Shown here piece after piece: positions 45,234 through 54,716 of a stretch of DNA of 64,000 bases. Origin of the DNA: Rhodopseudomonas sp. AAP120 (GTDB lineage: Bacteria; Pseudomonadota; Alphaproteobacteria; Rhizobiales; Xanthobacteraceae). Location of the stretch: contig NZ_LJIC01000107.1 in the NCBI RefSeq assembly GCF_001295845.1, positions 62,001 to 126,000 of the forward strand. Reading direction: 5' to 3'. The notes under the pieces are model-generated. The model worked only from the letters and a program-made list of their open reading frames with translations, did no database searches and was not told the origin of the DNA. A program made the position numbers and the translations under genes. How positions within the stretch are numbered: the first letter of the stretch is position 1; the number at the start of each line of letters is the position of its first letter.

Positions 45234-45391
45234 TGCGGATTGCGCCAGTCGATCGCAGCAAATAGCCGCCCATCTGGGCCGCGGTCAGCGCCACCACGCC
45301 ATCCGCAGCCGAAGGCCAGATGAAGCGGTCGCGGTCCAGCCGCTTGGCGTAGAGCGACAGCCCGATCCCGTCGTGCCACAACGCCTTGATC
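45234..45391 (-). pseudogene. IS66 TnpB, C-terminal fragment of an interrupted copy
   Basis: Minus-strand LWHDGIGLSLYAKRLDRDRFIWPSAADGVVALTAAQMGGYLL, then after a frame change AIDWRNPQ, is the end of an IS66 TnpB. It is cut on one side by the IS21 end (45233) and on the other by the inner IS66; the N-terminal half lies at 47884-48050. Confidence 0.85.
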
Positions 45392-45404
45392 GTAAGCGCT
45401 GTTT

Positions 45405-46933
45405 TCAGGCCACGCGCCTGAGGTCTTGCGTGGCGGGATAGGCCCAGGGCAGCAGTTCGTCGATCTGGCTGTTCGGGTGTCCGTTGACGATCCTGGTGAT
45501 GACGTCGGCGAGATAGGCGTGGGGCTCGATGCAGATGAGCTTGCAGGTCTCGATCAGCGAAGCAATGACGGCCCAGTGTTCGCCGCCGCCGTCGGAGCCG
45601 GCGAACAGGGCGTTCTTGCGGTTCAGCGCGATCGGGCGGATGGCGCGCTCGACGACGTTGGAATCGATCTCGATGCGGCCGTCGGCGATGAAGCGTGTCA
45701 GGCCTTCCCAGCGCGACAGCGCATATCGAATGGCCTCTGCGAGCTTGGTCTTCTGGCTGATCAAGGCGAGTTTGGCGCGCAGCCAGGGTTCGAGGTCGTC
45801 GACGATCGGCCGGCTCTTCACCTCGCGGTCGGCGCGGCGTTCGTCGGCGGTGCGGCCGCGGATCTCGGCTTCAACGGCATAGAGCCCGGCGATGCGTTCG
45901 AGCGCTTCGCTGGCGATCGGCGCCGGACCGGCCGCGGCAGTTCGTAGAAGCGCCGGCGGACGTGGGACCAGCAGAAGGCAAGCTGCACGTCGCCGCGCTC
46001 GGCGAGCACCCGATAGCCGGCATAGCCGTCGACCTGGAGGATGCCGGCAAAACCCGCAAGATGGGCGATCGGCCGTTCGGCTTTGCGGTCGGGGGCGTAA
46101 ACGTAGGCGACAGCGGGCGGGTCGGTGCCACCCCAGGGCCGGTCATCGCGGGCATAGGCCCAGAGCTGGCCGGTCTTGGTGCGGCCACGGCCGGGATCGA
46201 GCACCGGTGCGGTGGTCTCGTCGGCAAACAGCTTTGGCGATTGCTTCAGGGAGGCGAGCAGCCGCTCGTGCACCGGCCGCAGCAGGAAGGCGGCGCGTCC
46301 GACCCAGTCTGCCAGGGTCGAGCGATCCAGATCGAGACCCTGGCGGGCGTAGATCTGAGCCTGCCGATACAGCGGCAGATGGTCGGCGTATTTGGCGACG
46401 AGTACCTGCGCCACGGTGGCGTCGGTCGGCAGCCCGCCCTCGATCAGCCGCGCCGGCGCCTCGGCCTGCACCATGGTCTCGCAGGCCCGGCAGGCATACT
46501 TCGGGCGGCGCACGACCAGCACCCGGAACTGAGCCGGGACGATGTCCAGTCGCTCGCTCACATCCTCGCCGATCCGGTGCAGCGCCTGGTGGCAGCACGG
46601 GCAGGCATGATCGTCGATGTCGACCAGCATCTCGACCCGCGGCAGATGCGGCGGCAACAATCCTCTGTTCCTGCGGCGTCGGGCGGCCCGACTGGATCGC
46701 TCGGCTGCATTGGCCGCCTCGGTCGCGGCATCACCACTCGCCTCGATCTGTTCAGCCTCTTCCAGGCCGAGCAGCAATTGGTCCTCCGGCAACGTCTCGG
46801 CGCGGCGGCCGAAGCGATGACGCTGCAACTCCTTGATGATCTGCTCCAGCCGCGCGGCGCGCGCCCGTTCAGCCAGCAGCATCGCCTTGAGCGTACCGGG
46901 ATCGTCTGGAAGCGTATCCGCCGTCGTCGTCAT
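45405..46933 (-). pseudogene. tnpC: IS66 transposase TnpC, frameshifted
   Basis: From MTTTADTLPDDPGTLKAMLLAERARAARLEQIIKELQRHRFGRRAE (leucine-zipper/HTH), through the zinc ribbon CPCCHQALHRIGEDVSERLD...CRACE, to the DDE core (SPKLFADETTAPVLDPG, LQVDGYAGY, and in the second part DGRIEIDSNVVERAIRP). At about 45925, after RRRFYELPR, one base is lost and the last 138 residues continue in another frame. All three catalytic residues are present, so one base change has inactivated it. Confidence 0.9.
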
Positions 46934-47002
46934 GAGGCGATTACACCATGCGTCGCGGCGTCCCGCGAGCGCGACATGCATGCTGATTCACTGTGCCGCA
47001 GC

Positions 47003-47359
47003 TCAGTTCGCCTGGATCGGCGACGGTGTCTCGCGCGCAGCGTGGACGCGCTTCCAGTCCAGCCCTTCGAGCAGCGCTGACAACTGCGCCGCGGTCAGGC
47101 GAATGACGCCGTCCTGCACGTTCGGCCAGCAGAACGAACCGGTCTCCAGCCGCTTGGCGAACAGGCACACGCCGGTGCCGTCCCAGTAGATCAGCTTCAC
47201 CCGGTCGGCTCGCTTGGCGCGGAACACATACACCGCGCCGGAGAACGGATCGGCCTGCATGCTCTCGCGCACCAGGGCGGCGAGCCCTTCGGCACCCTTG
47301 CGGAAGTCGACGGGCCTGGTCGCCACCATCACCCGCACCGCGCCCGTCGGACCGATCAC
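47003..47359 (-). CDS. tnpB: IS66 accessory protein TnpB
   Basis: A 118-residue protein with the IS66 Orf2 signature: VATRPVDFRKGAEGLAALV, AVYVFRAKRADRVKLIYWDGTGVCLFAKRLE and LTAAQLSALLEGLDW. The GTG start overlaps the tnpA stop (GTGA). It is intact and distinct in sequence from the fragmentary TnpB at 45234-45391 / 47884-48050. Confidence 0.92.
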   Translation of the reverse strand: MIGPTGAVRVMVATRPVDFRKGAEGLAALVRESMQADPFSGAVYVFRAKRADRVKLIYWDGTGVCLFAKRLETGSFCWPNVQDGVIRLTAAQLSALLEGLDWKRVHAARETPSPIQAN

Positions 47360-47805
47360 GTGCAGGTTTTCAGCGCACGGATCACGGCCGCAACCGTCGC
47401 AGCATCCGCGCCGCGGCCGACCCGGACCGCGACGCCGTTGATCTCCAGTTCGATGTTGCCGGTGTTCTCGCCGCCCTGGGGCGTCTTGCGAACGTATCGA
47501 CGCCGTTGCGGTGAGCCCGCCGGCGGAGATGATGGCGTAACGACAGCGGGCACGAACATCTGCGGCTCGGGAGCCGCAGGGATCGCAGCCGGCTGTCGCA
47601 TTTGCCGGCGCCACGTAAACAGTTGTTGCGGTGACAATCCGTGCCGCCGCGCGACCTCCGACACCACAGCTCCCGGGGCCAGCGTCTCTTCGACGAACCG
47701 CGCCTTGTCGTCTGCCGAAAATTGCCGGCGTCGACCGGTCTCGGTGATGACCTCGACCCGGCGCACCGAGGTCTTAGGCTCAAGCATATGGTCAAGCTTA
47801 GACAC
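47356..47805 (-). CDS. tnpA: IS66 accessory protein TnpA
   Basis: A 149-residue protein with an HTH of the IS66 Orf1 type: RRRQFSADDKARFVEETLAPGAVVSEVARRHGLSPQQLFTWRRQM. The C-terminal NIELEINGVAVRVGRGADAATVAAVIRAL is also typical. The start may be GTG 47805 or ATG 47787. It lies 78 bp inside the IS end. Confidence 0.9.
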   Translation of the reverse strand: MSKLDHMLEPKTSVRRVEVITETGRRRQFSADDKARFVEETLAPGAVVSEVARRHGLSPQQLFTWRRQMRQPAAIPAAPEPQMFVPAVVTPSSPPAGSPQRRRYVRKTPQGGENTGNIELEINGVAVRVGRGADAATVAAVIRALKTCT

Positions 47806-47883
47806 AAGCCGATCTCCGGTTCAGAGATCGATCATTCCTCAGTCCGCGCATTCAATGGAAGGTGGGGCCGAAACAGCGCTTAC

Positions 47884-48050
47884 CCTTGATCAGCGTGCCG
47901 GCGCGGCCACGGAACACGAAGACATCACCGGCGAATGGATCGCGCCCGAAGCCTTCCTGGACCAGAAGCGCAAGCCCCTGCATGCCTTTGCGCATGTCGG
48001 TGTGCCCGGTTGCGATAAAGATCCGCGCGCCCGCCGCGAGTGCGCGTGAT
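47884..48050 (-). pseudogene. IS66 TnpB, N-terminal fragment of the interrupted copy
   Basis: Minus strand reads AAGARIFIATGHTDMRKGMQGLALLVQEGFGRDPFAGDVFVFRGRAGTLIK and then enters the inner IS66. Joined with the 45234-45391 fragment it rebuilds most of one TnpB. Beyond 48050 the sequence is not IS66, so the outer element is itself truncated. Confidence 0.88.
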
Positions 48051-48114
48051 TTGGGAAATGTTCGTTTGAACTGAACAGGCTACGCCATACCAGTTAAATT
48101 GCTTCGTGGCGGAA

Positions 48115-51100
48115 CTACTTCAATATTTCGACTTCCGGGACAATGCCCGCGCGGGCACATGAATCTATATAGTTCATCCGAAGAAACTGAAGCAGATTCT
48201 TTTCGCTAAGAGAAAGGGGCGTTGCAATACGACCGAAAACGACCAACGCCTCGCGACTTGCTTCCGCGGCTTCCGCGAATTGCCCCATGCGAACCAACAC
48301 GGCGTCAAGTGACGCAAGGCAAGCTGCGAGCGTCGGTAATACCGTCGGATTCTCCGTAGCCAGTCTCCAGTAGATCTCAACGACATCTTTGCTCACAGGC
48401 AGAGCCTTTCGGTATCGGTTCATTCTAAAGAGCGCGGATCCCTCTGCATTGAGGACCTCTGCAAGCTCTTTTAAGAAAAGGCCGCCGTTTTCGCTGTTCA
48501 ACTGTCGATAGATCCGCGCAGAATCGCGAAGCGCAGCCAATCCATCCTTCGTTCGATCGCAACTGATGAGCTCTTCACCCAGCGCTCGCGCGGCTTTTGC
48601 CTGCTCCGGTAAGGGTCGATGCGAGAACTGTTTCTCTAATCTCCCGTATAGGTCGACCAGACGTCGGAGCAGGACCAGTCTTTTTTGACCTTCTCCAATG
48701 GACAATATAATGCGGCTCGCCTCCTGTAAGAAATGCATGCACCTCTGGAGAACCTGGTCAGATTGGCTCTGATTCAAATGCCTCCAGTACCCTATCGACT
48801 CGCTCGCCGAAGCAAGCGATCCAGCAACGTCGTTGAGTTTTAAGAGGGTTCTCCCGATCTGTAAGAGACTGAGGGAAAGCATGAATGTCTTGAGGATACT
48901 CTTGCTGGATTTCCGATAGAGAGCAGCAGCTTCCCTAAGTGCCGCCAAGGCCTCGCCGTCAAGGCCGGATCCAGAAAGACGTGCGGCTAGGTTGAAAGTA
49001 CTTCCGGCAAGGTCAAACTCATATTCAGTCGGATGGTCAACTGTCAGTTGTTTGAAGATGAATACAGATTCACGATGAGCATTCAAAGCGTCTTTATGAC
49101 GGCCAGCAGCTCCAAAGCAGACACCCATATTATCGAGGCTGCCCGCCAGATCAGGAAGGAAAGTCGAATCGTGTTCCGCAATTTCTCTAAATATAGCGAC
49201 GGATTCACTTATCGCGGCTTCTGCTTCCTCAAACCTTCCGCATGACCAAAGAAGCTCGCTCAGTTTCCGCAAACAACGGGCCAGCTCCGAGGGGTGCCCC
49301 TTCTCTCCATCTAATGCCAAGGAGTGATAGAGATCAACCGACTCGCTTTTCGCGCTTATTGCGCCGTCTAGATTTCCCGAATCATATAGATCCTCTGAAA
49401 GGGCTGACAGGCTCCGCGCTAGATCGAGAGTCGAGAGCTTTTTGTTGCTAACATCGCGATCGACGCTCGCGATTCTTCTATACAGGGCGACAATGCTTAG
49501 GCTAACCGCTGCTGTTTCTTCAGAACGACCTACAGCTAGTAATCGCGATCTGCTCTTCACGAGGGCATGCGCGAGTCTATAACTGAAGGCATCTGGATGA
49601 ACTCTGCATAATTTGCTCAGAATCGCGCATGACTCCTGTACTGCAGCAAGCGCCTCGTGATGCCGCGCTTCGGAAGCTAGGCAGTCTGAGTAAACTGCAA
49701 GCGAATAGGCAAGGGCTGGCAAAAGCTCTTCCACGCCCAACTCGATCGCTTGCCGTCGTAGTTTGATCGCCTCGCTACAGTCAGCGAGCGCCTCTGAATG
49801 ACGCTTTAGCTGCTGCAAAATCAATGCGCGATTGTGCAGAGTATTAGATAGATCCGCATTAAAGATAGATGGATATTTGCCAGCAAGCGAGGACCGAATT
49901 GAAATTGATTCATCGCACGCCTTGAGTGCTTCGCTGGCTTGATCCAGTAACATGAGGGCGGCTGCTTTATTGTTCAGAGCACCAGCCAACGAAGGCAAAA
50001 ACGCCTCTCCCGTCTCGTCGCTCAAGCCTTGAAGAATATTAATGGCTTCTGTTGCTAATTCGAGCGATTCCTCGGGTAGGTTGCAAATCAATGATCGTTG
50101 GCATTGCGACATCAGAGCTGAGAATAATTGGAGAGACTCGTCTTCTCGAGGATCTTGAGACGATATCGCGCGTTGGATTTCCGATGAAATCCGACGTGCG
50201 AGATTCAACCCAATTTCTTTCAATCCCAGGGTCTCGGAGGGCAGGCGCGAAGATATTCGTTTCATGAGCGCCAGATCCAACGGCTCGAACTCTAGAAGAT
50301 GCCGAAGCCAGTGTTCAGCCTCCTCATGCCCGTCGGAAAAGAAATCCTGAACGGTCCGAATTAGGAAGTTGGCGACTTCCTCTGGTTTTCTTCTCCAAAC
50401 GCGCTCGATCGAGGATCTCCCGTCAATTCCGATTGATGCAAGTGTCCCGTAGCGCCCAAGCCAATCAAGAACGACCGCCTCCCCGATTATGTCGGGAACA
50501 AGCGGTAGCACCTCAGCCATCTGCGGATACACATCGAGTCCATTCATCAACGCGTCGATCGAAGCATTTAAGTCAGCGGTTGGATCTATTGTTGATCGCT
50601 CCTCACTCGCCAAATCTCGCAATTGGTTCAGAGGCATCCCCTGACCCAAAGTAGATAACACCGCCAAATGACGTGGCATCAGTTTTCCGGGTGCGCCGCC
50701 ACCCGCTCTCGCTATCTCATCTATGCGATTTAGCTCCCGTCTTGCGATGGTGATCGCTATCTCGTCTCGATTTAGACGAAGCGAATTCTCAATTCCCATG
50801 CTCCCAGCATTGAGGCCGGCAATAATTAAGTATAGGGGGGTGCCGGCCCACTTCTCGTCCAAAAGAGACTTTTCGAGAGTCGAATCATTGTCAATGGCGG
50901 ACAATTCTAGGTCCGGCCGCTTTCTTGCCAGGATGGTCTTGAAGATGGTCCGACGAATAGAAACGTCGTCTATACTCGAGAGCGTAACGGGTTCGGGTGG
51001 GTCCATCAGCCGTAGCGCAGCGAGAGATGCGTCACTATCGCCGCGGCCGAATATCGTTGGAAACCAGCCATACTCGGGGTTCGCGTGTCGCTCTAGCAAC

Positions 51101-51636
51101 AATAATCTTAGTGGAGGAGAGTTTTGATCCTTATCAATCAGAACAGCTAGAATCTCATTGATTTGTTGTGCCACGCGTGCTGCGTAATCGACGACAATCA
51201 GCGTCCGCTTATCCCATTTCCATTTTGAAATATCAGGCTGTCTAACAAAACGACTTAGCTCGCGTATTTCAACAAAGCCGGCGAGCCATCCAGCGCGGAT
51301 TGCGCGACTTACAATTTCGGAAGCAAGGCGAGTCTTGCCTTCCCCGCCCCTCGCAACGATTGTTCGTATCGATACTTGGCTCTCGGATTCCATCCACTGT
51401 TCGATATTGGCTATGACTAATTCGCGTCCCAATAATGGAATTACGTCTGACCGATGCGGGCTTAGAAGTGCGAGGTCCGACTTGCTCTCACGAACTTGTG
51501 CGGTGCGATTCGAAAAATCAGTCAGACATAGGTGTGGCGTGGAGGAGCAAACCTCCACATTGATGCCGCTCCCGACTGCTTGAATAACGATATTGTTCAG
51601 ACCAGATACCGCACTCCAAACATGGCTTTGATTCAT
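48115..51636 (-). CDS. STAND ATPase with TPR repeats (NLR-like), N-terminal amyloid-type motif
   Basis: A 1173-residue protein. Residues 12-29, GLNNIVIQAVGSGINVEV, form a short motif that recurs at the C-terminus of the neighbouring small protein. A STAND-type NTPase follows: LLGRELVIANIEQW (about 68-81), Walker A RGGEGKTRLA (about 96-105), Walker B RTLIVVDYAA (about 144-153), then RLLLLERHA and a winged-helix-like region. From about 500 to the end run many TPR-like repeats (for example LNNKAAALMLLDQASEALKACDESISIR and LHNRALILQQLKRHSEALADCSEAIKLRRQA). Such proteins sense invaders through the TPRs and then trigger a partner effector. Its DNA is more AT-rich than its surroundings, a sign of transfer. 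Confidence 0.88.
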   Translation of the reverse strand: MNQSHVWSAVSGLNNIVIQAVGSGINVEVCSSTPHLCLTDFSNRTAQVRESKSDLALLSPHRSDVIPLLGRELVIANIEQWMESESQVSIRTIVARGGEGKTRLASEIVSRAIRAGWLAGFVEIRELSRFVRQPDISKWKWDKRTLIVVDYAARVAQQINEILAVLIDKDQNSPPLRLLLLERHANPEYGWFPTIFGRGDSDASLAALRLMDPPEPVTLSSIDDVSIRRTIFKTILARKRPDLELSAIDNDSTLEKSLLDEKWAGTPLYLIIAGLNAGSMGIENSLRLNRDEIAITIARRELNRIDEIARAGGGAPGKLMPRHLAVLSTLGQGMPLNQLRDLASEERSTIDPTADLNASIDALMNGLDVYPQMAEVLPLVPDIIGEAVVLDWLGRYGTLASIGIDGRSSIERVWRRKPEEVANFLIRTVQDFFSDGHEEAEHWLRHLLEFEPLDLALMKRISSRLPSETLGLKEIGLNLARRISSEIQRAISSQDPREDESLQLFSALMSQCQRSLICNLPEESLELATEAINILQGLSDETGEAFLPSLAGALNNKAAALMLLDQASEALKACDESISIRSSLAGKYPSIFNADLSNTLHNRALILQQLKRHSEALADCSEAIKLRRQAIELGVEELLPALAYSLAVYSDCLASEARHHEALAAVQESCAILSKLCRVHPDAFSYRLAHALVKSRSRLLAVGRSEETAAVSLSIVALYRRIASVDRDVSNKKLSTLDLARSLSALSEDLYDSGNLDGAISAKSESVDLYHSLALDGEKGHPSELARCLRKLSELLWSCGRFEEAEAAISESVAIFREIAEHDSTFLPDLAGSLDNMGVCFGAAGRHKDALNAHRESVFIFKQLTVDHPTEYEFDLAGSTFNLAARLSGSGLDGEALAALREAAALYRKSSKSILKTFMLSLSLLQIGRTLLKLNDVAGSLASASESIGYWRHLNQSQSDQVLQRCMHFLQEASRIILSIGEGQKRLVLLRRLVDLYGRLEKQFSHRPLPEQAKAARALGEELISCDRTKDGLAALRDSARIYRQLNSENGGLFLKELAEVLNAEGSALFRMNRYRKALPVSKDVVEIYWRLATENPTVLPTLAACLASLDAVLVRMGQFAEAAEASREALVVFGRIATPLSLSEKNLLQFLRMNYIDSCARAGIVPEVEILK

Positions 51637-51653
51637 TAGCGGAGTGCTTTGTA

Positions 51654-52025
51654 CTAGGAAGTCTTGCTAACGGATATTGTGATCCCAGCACCTATTGCTT
51701 GATTGACGACGTTTTTGTCTCCGATGAGATGGGTTGATTGCTTGGAATCTCCATCCGACATATTCAAGAGCCGTTCTAGCTCCGTGCGAGCCAAAGGACT
51801 GAGTGCTAGCTCGGCAACTATTGCATTCCGTAATGCAGTAGTATCGGCAGGCGCCGGTTGAGTGTGAATTTCTTGAAGAAGCGCTTTTTGATCGTCCCTC
51901 GTTAGGTTGGCTTTAAGCCACTGCCAAGTGTCCTTTCCAACTGCGCTTGCTACTCCTTTACCGGTTGCCGCCACGAATGAAAGCGCTGCCGAGATAGCCG
52001 CTTCTGCCAGAACTTCAAGAGTCAT
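51654..52025 (-). CDS. small effector-type partner with C-terminal amyloid-type motif
   Basis: A 123-residue protein. The start ATG at 52025 follows GGGGAGG. The N-terminal part is helical (LEVLAEAAISAALSFVAATGKGVASAVGKDTWQWLKANL), followed by a second helical part (QKALLQEI...ALRNAIVAELALSPLARTELERLL). Residues 102-119, GDKNVVNQAIGAGITISV, match GLNNIVIQAVGSGINVEV of the STAND protein at 9 of 18 positions, with further Ile/Val and Ala/Ser matches. The gene ends 17 bp before the STAND gene. By analogy with known bacterial NLR/amyloid pairs it is the likely effector, perhaps acting on membranes. No enzyme motif is seen. Confidence 0.75.
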   Translation of the reverse strand: MTLEVLAEAAISAALSFVAATGKGVASAVGKDTWQWLKANLTRDDQKALLQEIHTQPAPADTTALRNAIVAELALSPLARTELERLLNMSDGDSKQSTHLIGDKNVVNQAIGAGITISVSKTS

Positions 52026-53019
52026 CCACGTCCTCCCCACCGAAGAGATTAAAAACTAGGGTGCAAGCCGTCAGATTGTCATGCCATTGTGGTTGAAGCC
52101 GAAGCTCACAAGCTTTCAAATCAGAAGTCGTTTGTCCTCATCGGCCGCAATGGGCAGCTAATATGATCGGCCTGTTTCGATCTATCCAATCGCCGTTGGT
52201 ATTGTGAGTGAGGTGTCTACCAATTGCAATATTTCGGCGAGCAGATAGGACACTACCTAAGAGTCGTATCGACCCACTTAGGGCGACCTGCCAAGTGGGC
52301 AATCCTCTATAATAGCTGCGGCATGGTGGACGAAGCCGGGCCGATACAACGCTTTTGGCGATGGGACGAGTGCGGGTATGGATTTACAGGGATCACACGG
52401 ATATGCGCCGCGGAATGCAAGGGCTGGCTCTGACCGCTCAGGACCCTGAAGCGTAATCCTCACGCAGGAGGTTTGTACAACTTCCGTGGTCGTCGCGGCG
52501 AATTGTTGAAAATGCTGTGGCATGATGGCGTCGGCCTATCGCTGTATGCGAAGCGATTGAACCGAGGAACTTCGTCTGGCCATCGGCCACGTCTGGCGCG
52601 GCGTCGATCTCGACGGCAAGGTCTGGTCCATCCCAAAAGCCTGCAGCACGATGAGGTCGCGGCCGGGTTTTCTTTCGTTCCTCGATGGACCGGGATCACC
52701 TAGACCGAGAAGCCTCGCGACTTGCCCGATGGCGGACTGTGCGGAATCATGCATTCGCGTCTATCGGCGTTTCGATGCGGAATCGGTGCGATTGACGGAC
52801 GGCTTCGGCCCCTACCGCCCGGTAGCCCTGCGGAGGCACGCGGATTTTGCCCGCTTTTGGGCAGCTGGCGCCTCTTCTCCCGCGAATTCGTATGACGGTC
52901 AGATAAGTCTGGCTGGCGAGCCGCCGAAATTTCCAGACCAGAGTTCAGGGCCGGGAAGGTTTAAAGGAGTTAGTTGAAGGTAAGAGAATTTGACCCGGTT
53001 GGCAGGCTTGCGGCCAGCC
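52026..53019. other. decayed DNA without an intact gene
   Basis: The stretch separates the STAND pair from the BREX side. Apart from the mobile-element scraps at 52470-52640 I see nothing supported; the promoter of the STAND pair should lie in 52026-52200. Confidence 0.5.
52470..52640 (+). pseudogene. IS66 TnpB scrap joined to an integrase-like scrap
   Basis: The plus strand reads VYNFRGRRGELLKMLWHDGVGLSLYAKRLNRG, a middle piece of an IS66 TnpB. It runs, in another frame, into EELRLAIGHVWRGVDLDGKVWSIPKA, which resembles the active-site region of tyrosine recombinases (R...VDLD....IP). Both are fragments. The recombinase reading is tentative. Confidence 0.55.
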
Positions 53020-53112
53020 CTCGGCGGACAGCGGGTCCCGGCGCGGGTGGAAGAGGTCGGCGTAGGATTCGACGAGCTCCAACCGCCAGTCCTGATTCGA
53101 ACGGGCCGCCAT
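53020..53112 (-). pseudogene. truncated start of a second small conserved protein
   Basis: Minus strand from ATG 53112: MAARSNQDWRLELVESYADLFHPRRDP then LSAEGWPQACQPG. This resembles the start of small proteins with a LFHPxxGxPxxAxGWPxCGxGW pattern, but it loses the pattern after about 30 residues. It begins one base after the stop of the gene at 53114-53633. Confidence 0.45.
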
Positions 53113-53113
53113 G

Positions 53114-53633
53114 TCAGGCCTCCCTGCGAAGGTCGGCGACGTCGTCGATCTCGACGAAGGCGTCGGTGTCGAAGTCGTAGCGGGCGCCGACCACGACGCG
53201 GAGGCGGCCCTTCACCGTCACCTGGATCAGATGGACGTTCTCCATCGCCGCGCTGAATGCCGGCGCGCCCTCGGCGTGGTCCCGGCAGCGGGTCGCGACG
53301 GTGTCCTCAGCCCGATAGCGCCGGCCGCGGGCGCCGCAGAGTTCGCAGACGCACATGCTGCGCGCCTCGGCGAGATCGATCGCGGCGCGGACCGCCGCCT
53401 CGCTCGCCGACGAGCAGGGCGCCCCGGAAGCTCCGGATGCGCTCGAAGCGGAAGCTTTCGCGGTCCGCGAGCGTCGCGGCGATCCGGACGCAGAGCCGGT
53501 CGAGGACCATGGCCCAGCCCGGACCGCATTCGATCGGGCAGTCCGGCCGGCCGGGCCCGGCAAAGAAAGCCGGCAGGACTGACGTCAGCTGGTCCCGCCG
53601 GTCGTCACGCTGCAGCACGTTCACGCCACTCAT
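53114..53633 (-). pseudogene. small Cys-motif protein, frameshifted
   Basis: The first frame gives MSGVNVLQRDDRRDQLTSVLPAFFAGPGRPDCPIECGPGWAMVLDRLCVRIAATLADRESFRFERIRS. After a shift near 53400-53430 another frame gives SEAAVRAAIDLAEARSMCVCELCGARGRRYRAEDTVATRCRDHAEG and the end VTVKGRLRVVVGARYDFDTDAFVEIDDVADL. The C-x-C-x2-C ... C-x2-H pattern suits zinc. Related uncharacterised proteins (LAEARSxCxCExCGxxGRLY) occur widely in rhizobia. AGGT precedes the ATG. Confidence 0.6.
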
Positions 53634-53934
53634 ACCGACCTCACTCACGCAACAGGACAATCAATGTTCTTGTTTTATTCTTATTTGCGAAAATGGATCG
53701 GGCATTAATCAGAGTAAATATGCTCATTAGGCAAGGTTGAGTTATTTCATATAGGTTTATTATGTTCATGCGATTTCAAGGAAATTGGCGTCATTTCAAG
53801 GAGATCTGCAAACTTGCCCACGAAAAGCCGACGCCGAGTTGCGGGAAAACCGGTCTCGAAGGCGTCCGGAAAGCTTGCCGCGCCTCGCAACCAGTGCGAC
53901 GATTCAAACCGTCGCACAACGCGCGGGCAGGGTA

Positions 53935-54129
53935 ATGGCGGATCGAAAACCGGCCACCAGGGGCAGAAAGCCTCCGGAGGGCGAAAAGAAGCAATTTCTG
54001 ACCTCTATGGACCCGGACGTCATCCGCCGGATCAAGGCCGCGGCCGCATTGCGCGACATGACCGCGTCGTTGGTGCTGGAGGAGGCCGCCAAGGAGTGGC
54101 TCGACCGGCATCCGGACGGCAAAAGGTAG
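53935..54129 (+). CDS. ribbon-helix-helix type protein at the head of the BREX operon
   Basis: A 64-residue protein: a basic N-terminus (MADRKPATRGRKPPEGEKK) followed by QFLTSMDPDVIRRIKAAAALRDMTASLVLEEAAKEWLDRH. This is the beta-strand plus two helices of a CopG/ParD-like DNA-binding fold. It ends 8 bp before brxE. Its place suggests it regulates the BREX operon, in place of the WYL-type BrxR regulator found in many BREX loci; this is inferred. A longer frame upstream has no conserved content. Confidence 0.75.
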   Translation: MADRKPATRGRKPPEGEKKQFLTSMDPDVIRRIKAAAALRDMTASLVLEEAAKEWLDRHPDGKR

Positions 54130-54137
54130 CGGACGCC

Positions 54138-54716
54138 ATGGCCGCCGCCGACACTTACAACGATATCGATCTCGCTTGGCTGATGCGATTGCGGACGGTC
54201 GTGGCTCGCCTAGGCGAGATGGACTGCGCCCGTTGGTGGAACTCCCAGGGACAGCTCGGTCGCCATGGTGCGACGGTGCTGCGCCGCGGTTTCCCGCGGA
54301 CCTTCCAGTTCGTGCAGGCGAAGTCCGTGCAGGCGATCGCGGCCGCGCGCTGTTCCGAGATCTTCGACCCGCCGGGCTCGGTCAACCTCTGGCGTTTGAC
54401 CGACGACCTCGAAGATCGCCTGGATTCTATCTGGGAGGGCTGGCTTGACGATGCCGAAACTTGGCAGCCCTTCTTTGAGCGGGTCGCTGCCCTCAAGCTC
54501 ACCGACGTCGCCGCTGCGCTTAAGGAATTCGGGCTGGTCACGGACGCGGAAACTGAAGCGCTGGGAAAGATCAAGAAGTCTCCAGATGCACGGTCGATCG
54601 AAATCCCGGAAAAGTTCGACGGCCGCCGCCGGCCCGTCGTCCAACTGGCGCTTTCGTTCGCGGCAAGCACTCCGGGCAACCTGATCGTCCCGTACGCGCG
54701 CACGGTGGGCAGATGA
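54138..54716 (+). CDS. brxE: BrxE, BREX type 6 protein
   Basis: A 192-residue protein: MAAADTYNDIDLAWLMRLRTVVARLGEMDCARWWNSQGQLGRHGATVLRRGFPRTFQFVQAKSV, then ARCSEIFDPPGSVNLWRLTDDLEDRL. The family has no known activity; it occurs as the first gene of type 6 BREX clusters. Assignment rests on its size, the RLGEMDxARWWNxxGxLGxxGxxVLRRGFPRT pattern, and its position directly before brxA, whose start overlaps its stop by 4 bp. Confidence 0.8.
   Translation: MAAADTYNDIDLAWLMRLRTVVARLGEMDCARWWNSQGQLGRHGATVLRRGFPRTFQFVQAKSVQAIAAARCSEIFDPPGSVNLWRLTDDLEDRLDSIWEGWLDDAETWQPFFERVAALKLTDVAAALKEFGLVTDAETEALGKIKKSPDARSIEIPEKFDGRRRPVVQLALSFAASTPGNLIVPYARTVGR

Larger units (their letters stand above)
45392..47883. 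mobile_element. IS66-family element inserted into another IS66, 8-bp target duplication
   Basis: The ends GTAAGCGCTGTTT (45392) and AAACAGCGCTTAC (to 47883) are inverted repeats. CCTTGATC occurs directly outside both ends (45384-45391 and 47884-47891), the 8-bp duplication expected for IS66. It is 2492 bp long and carries tnpA, tnpB and a frameshifted tnpC on the minus strand. The interrupted gene is the tnpB of a different IS66. Confidence 0.93.
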
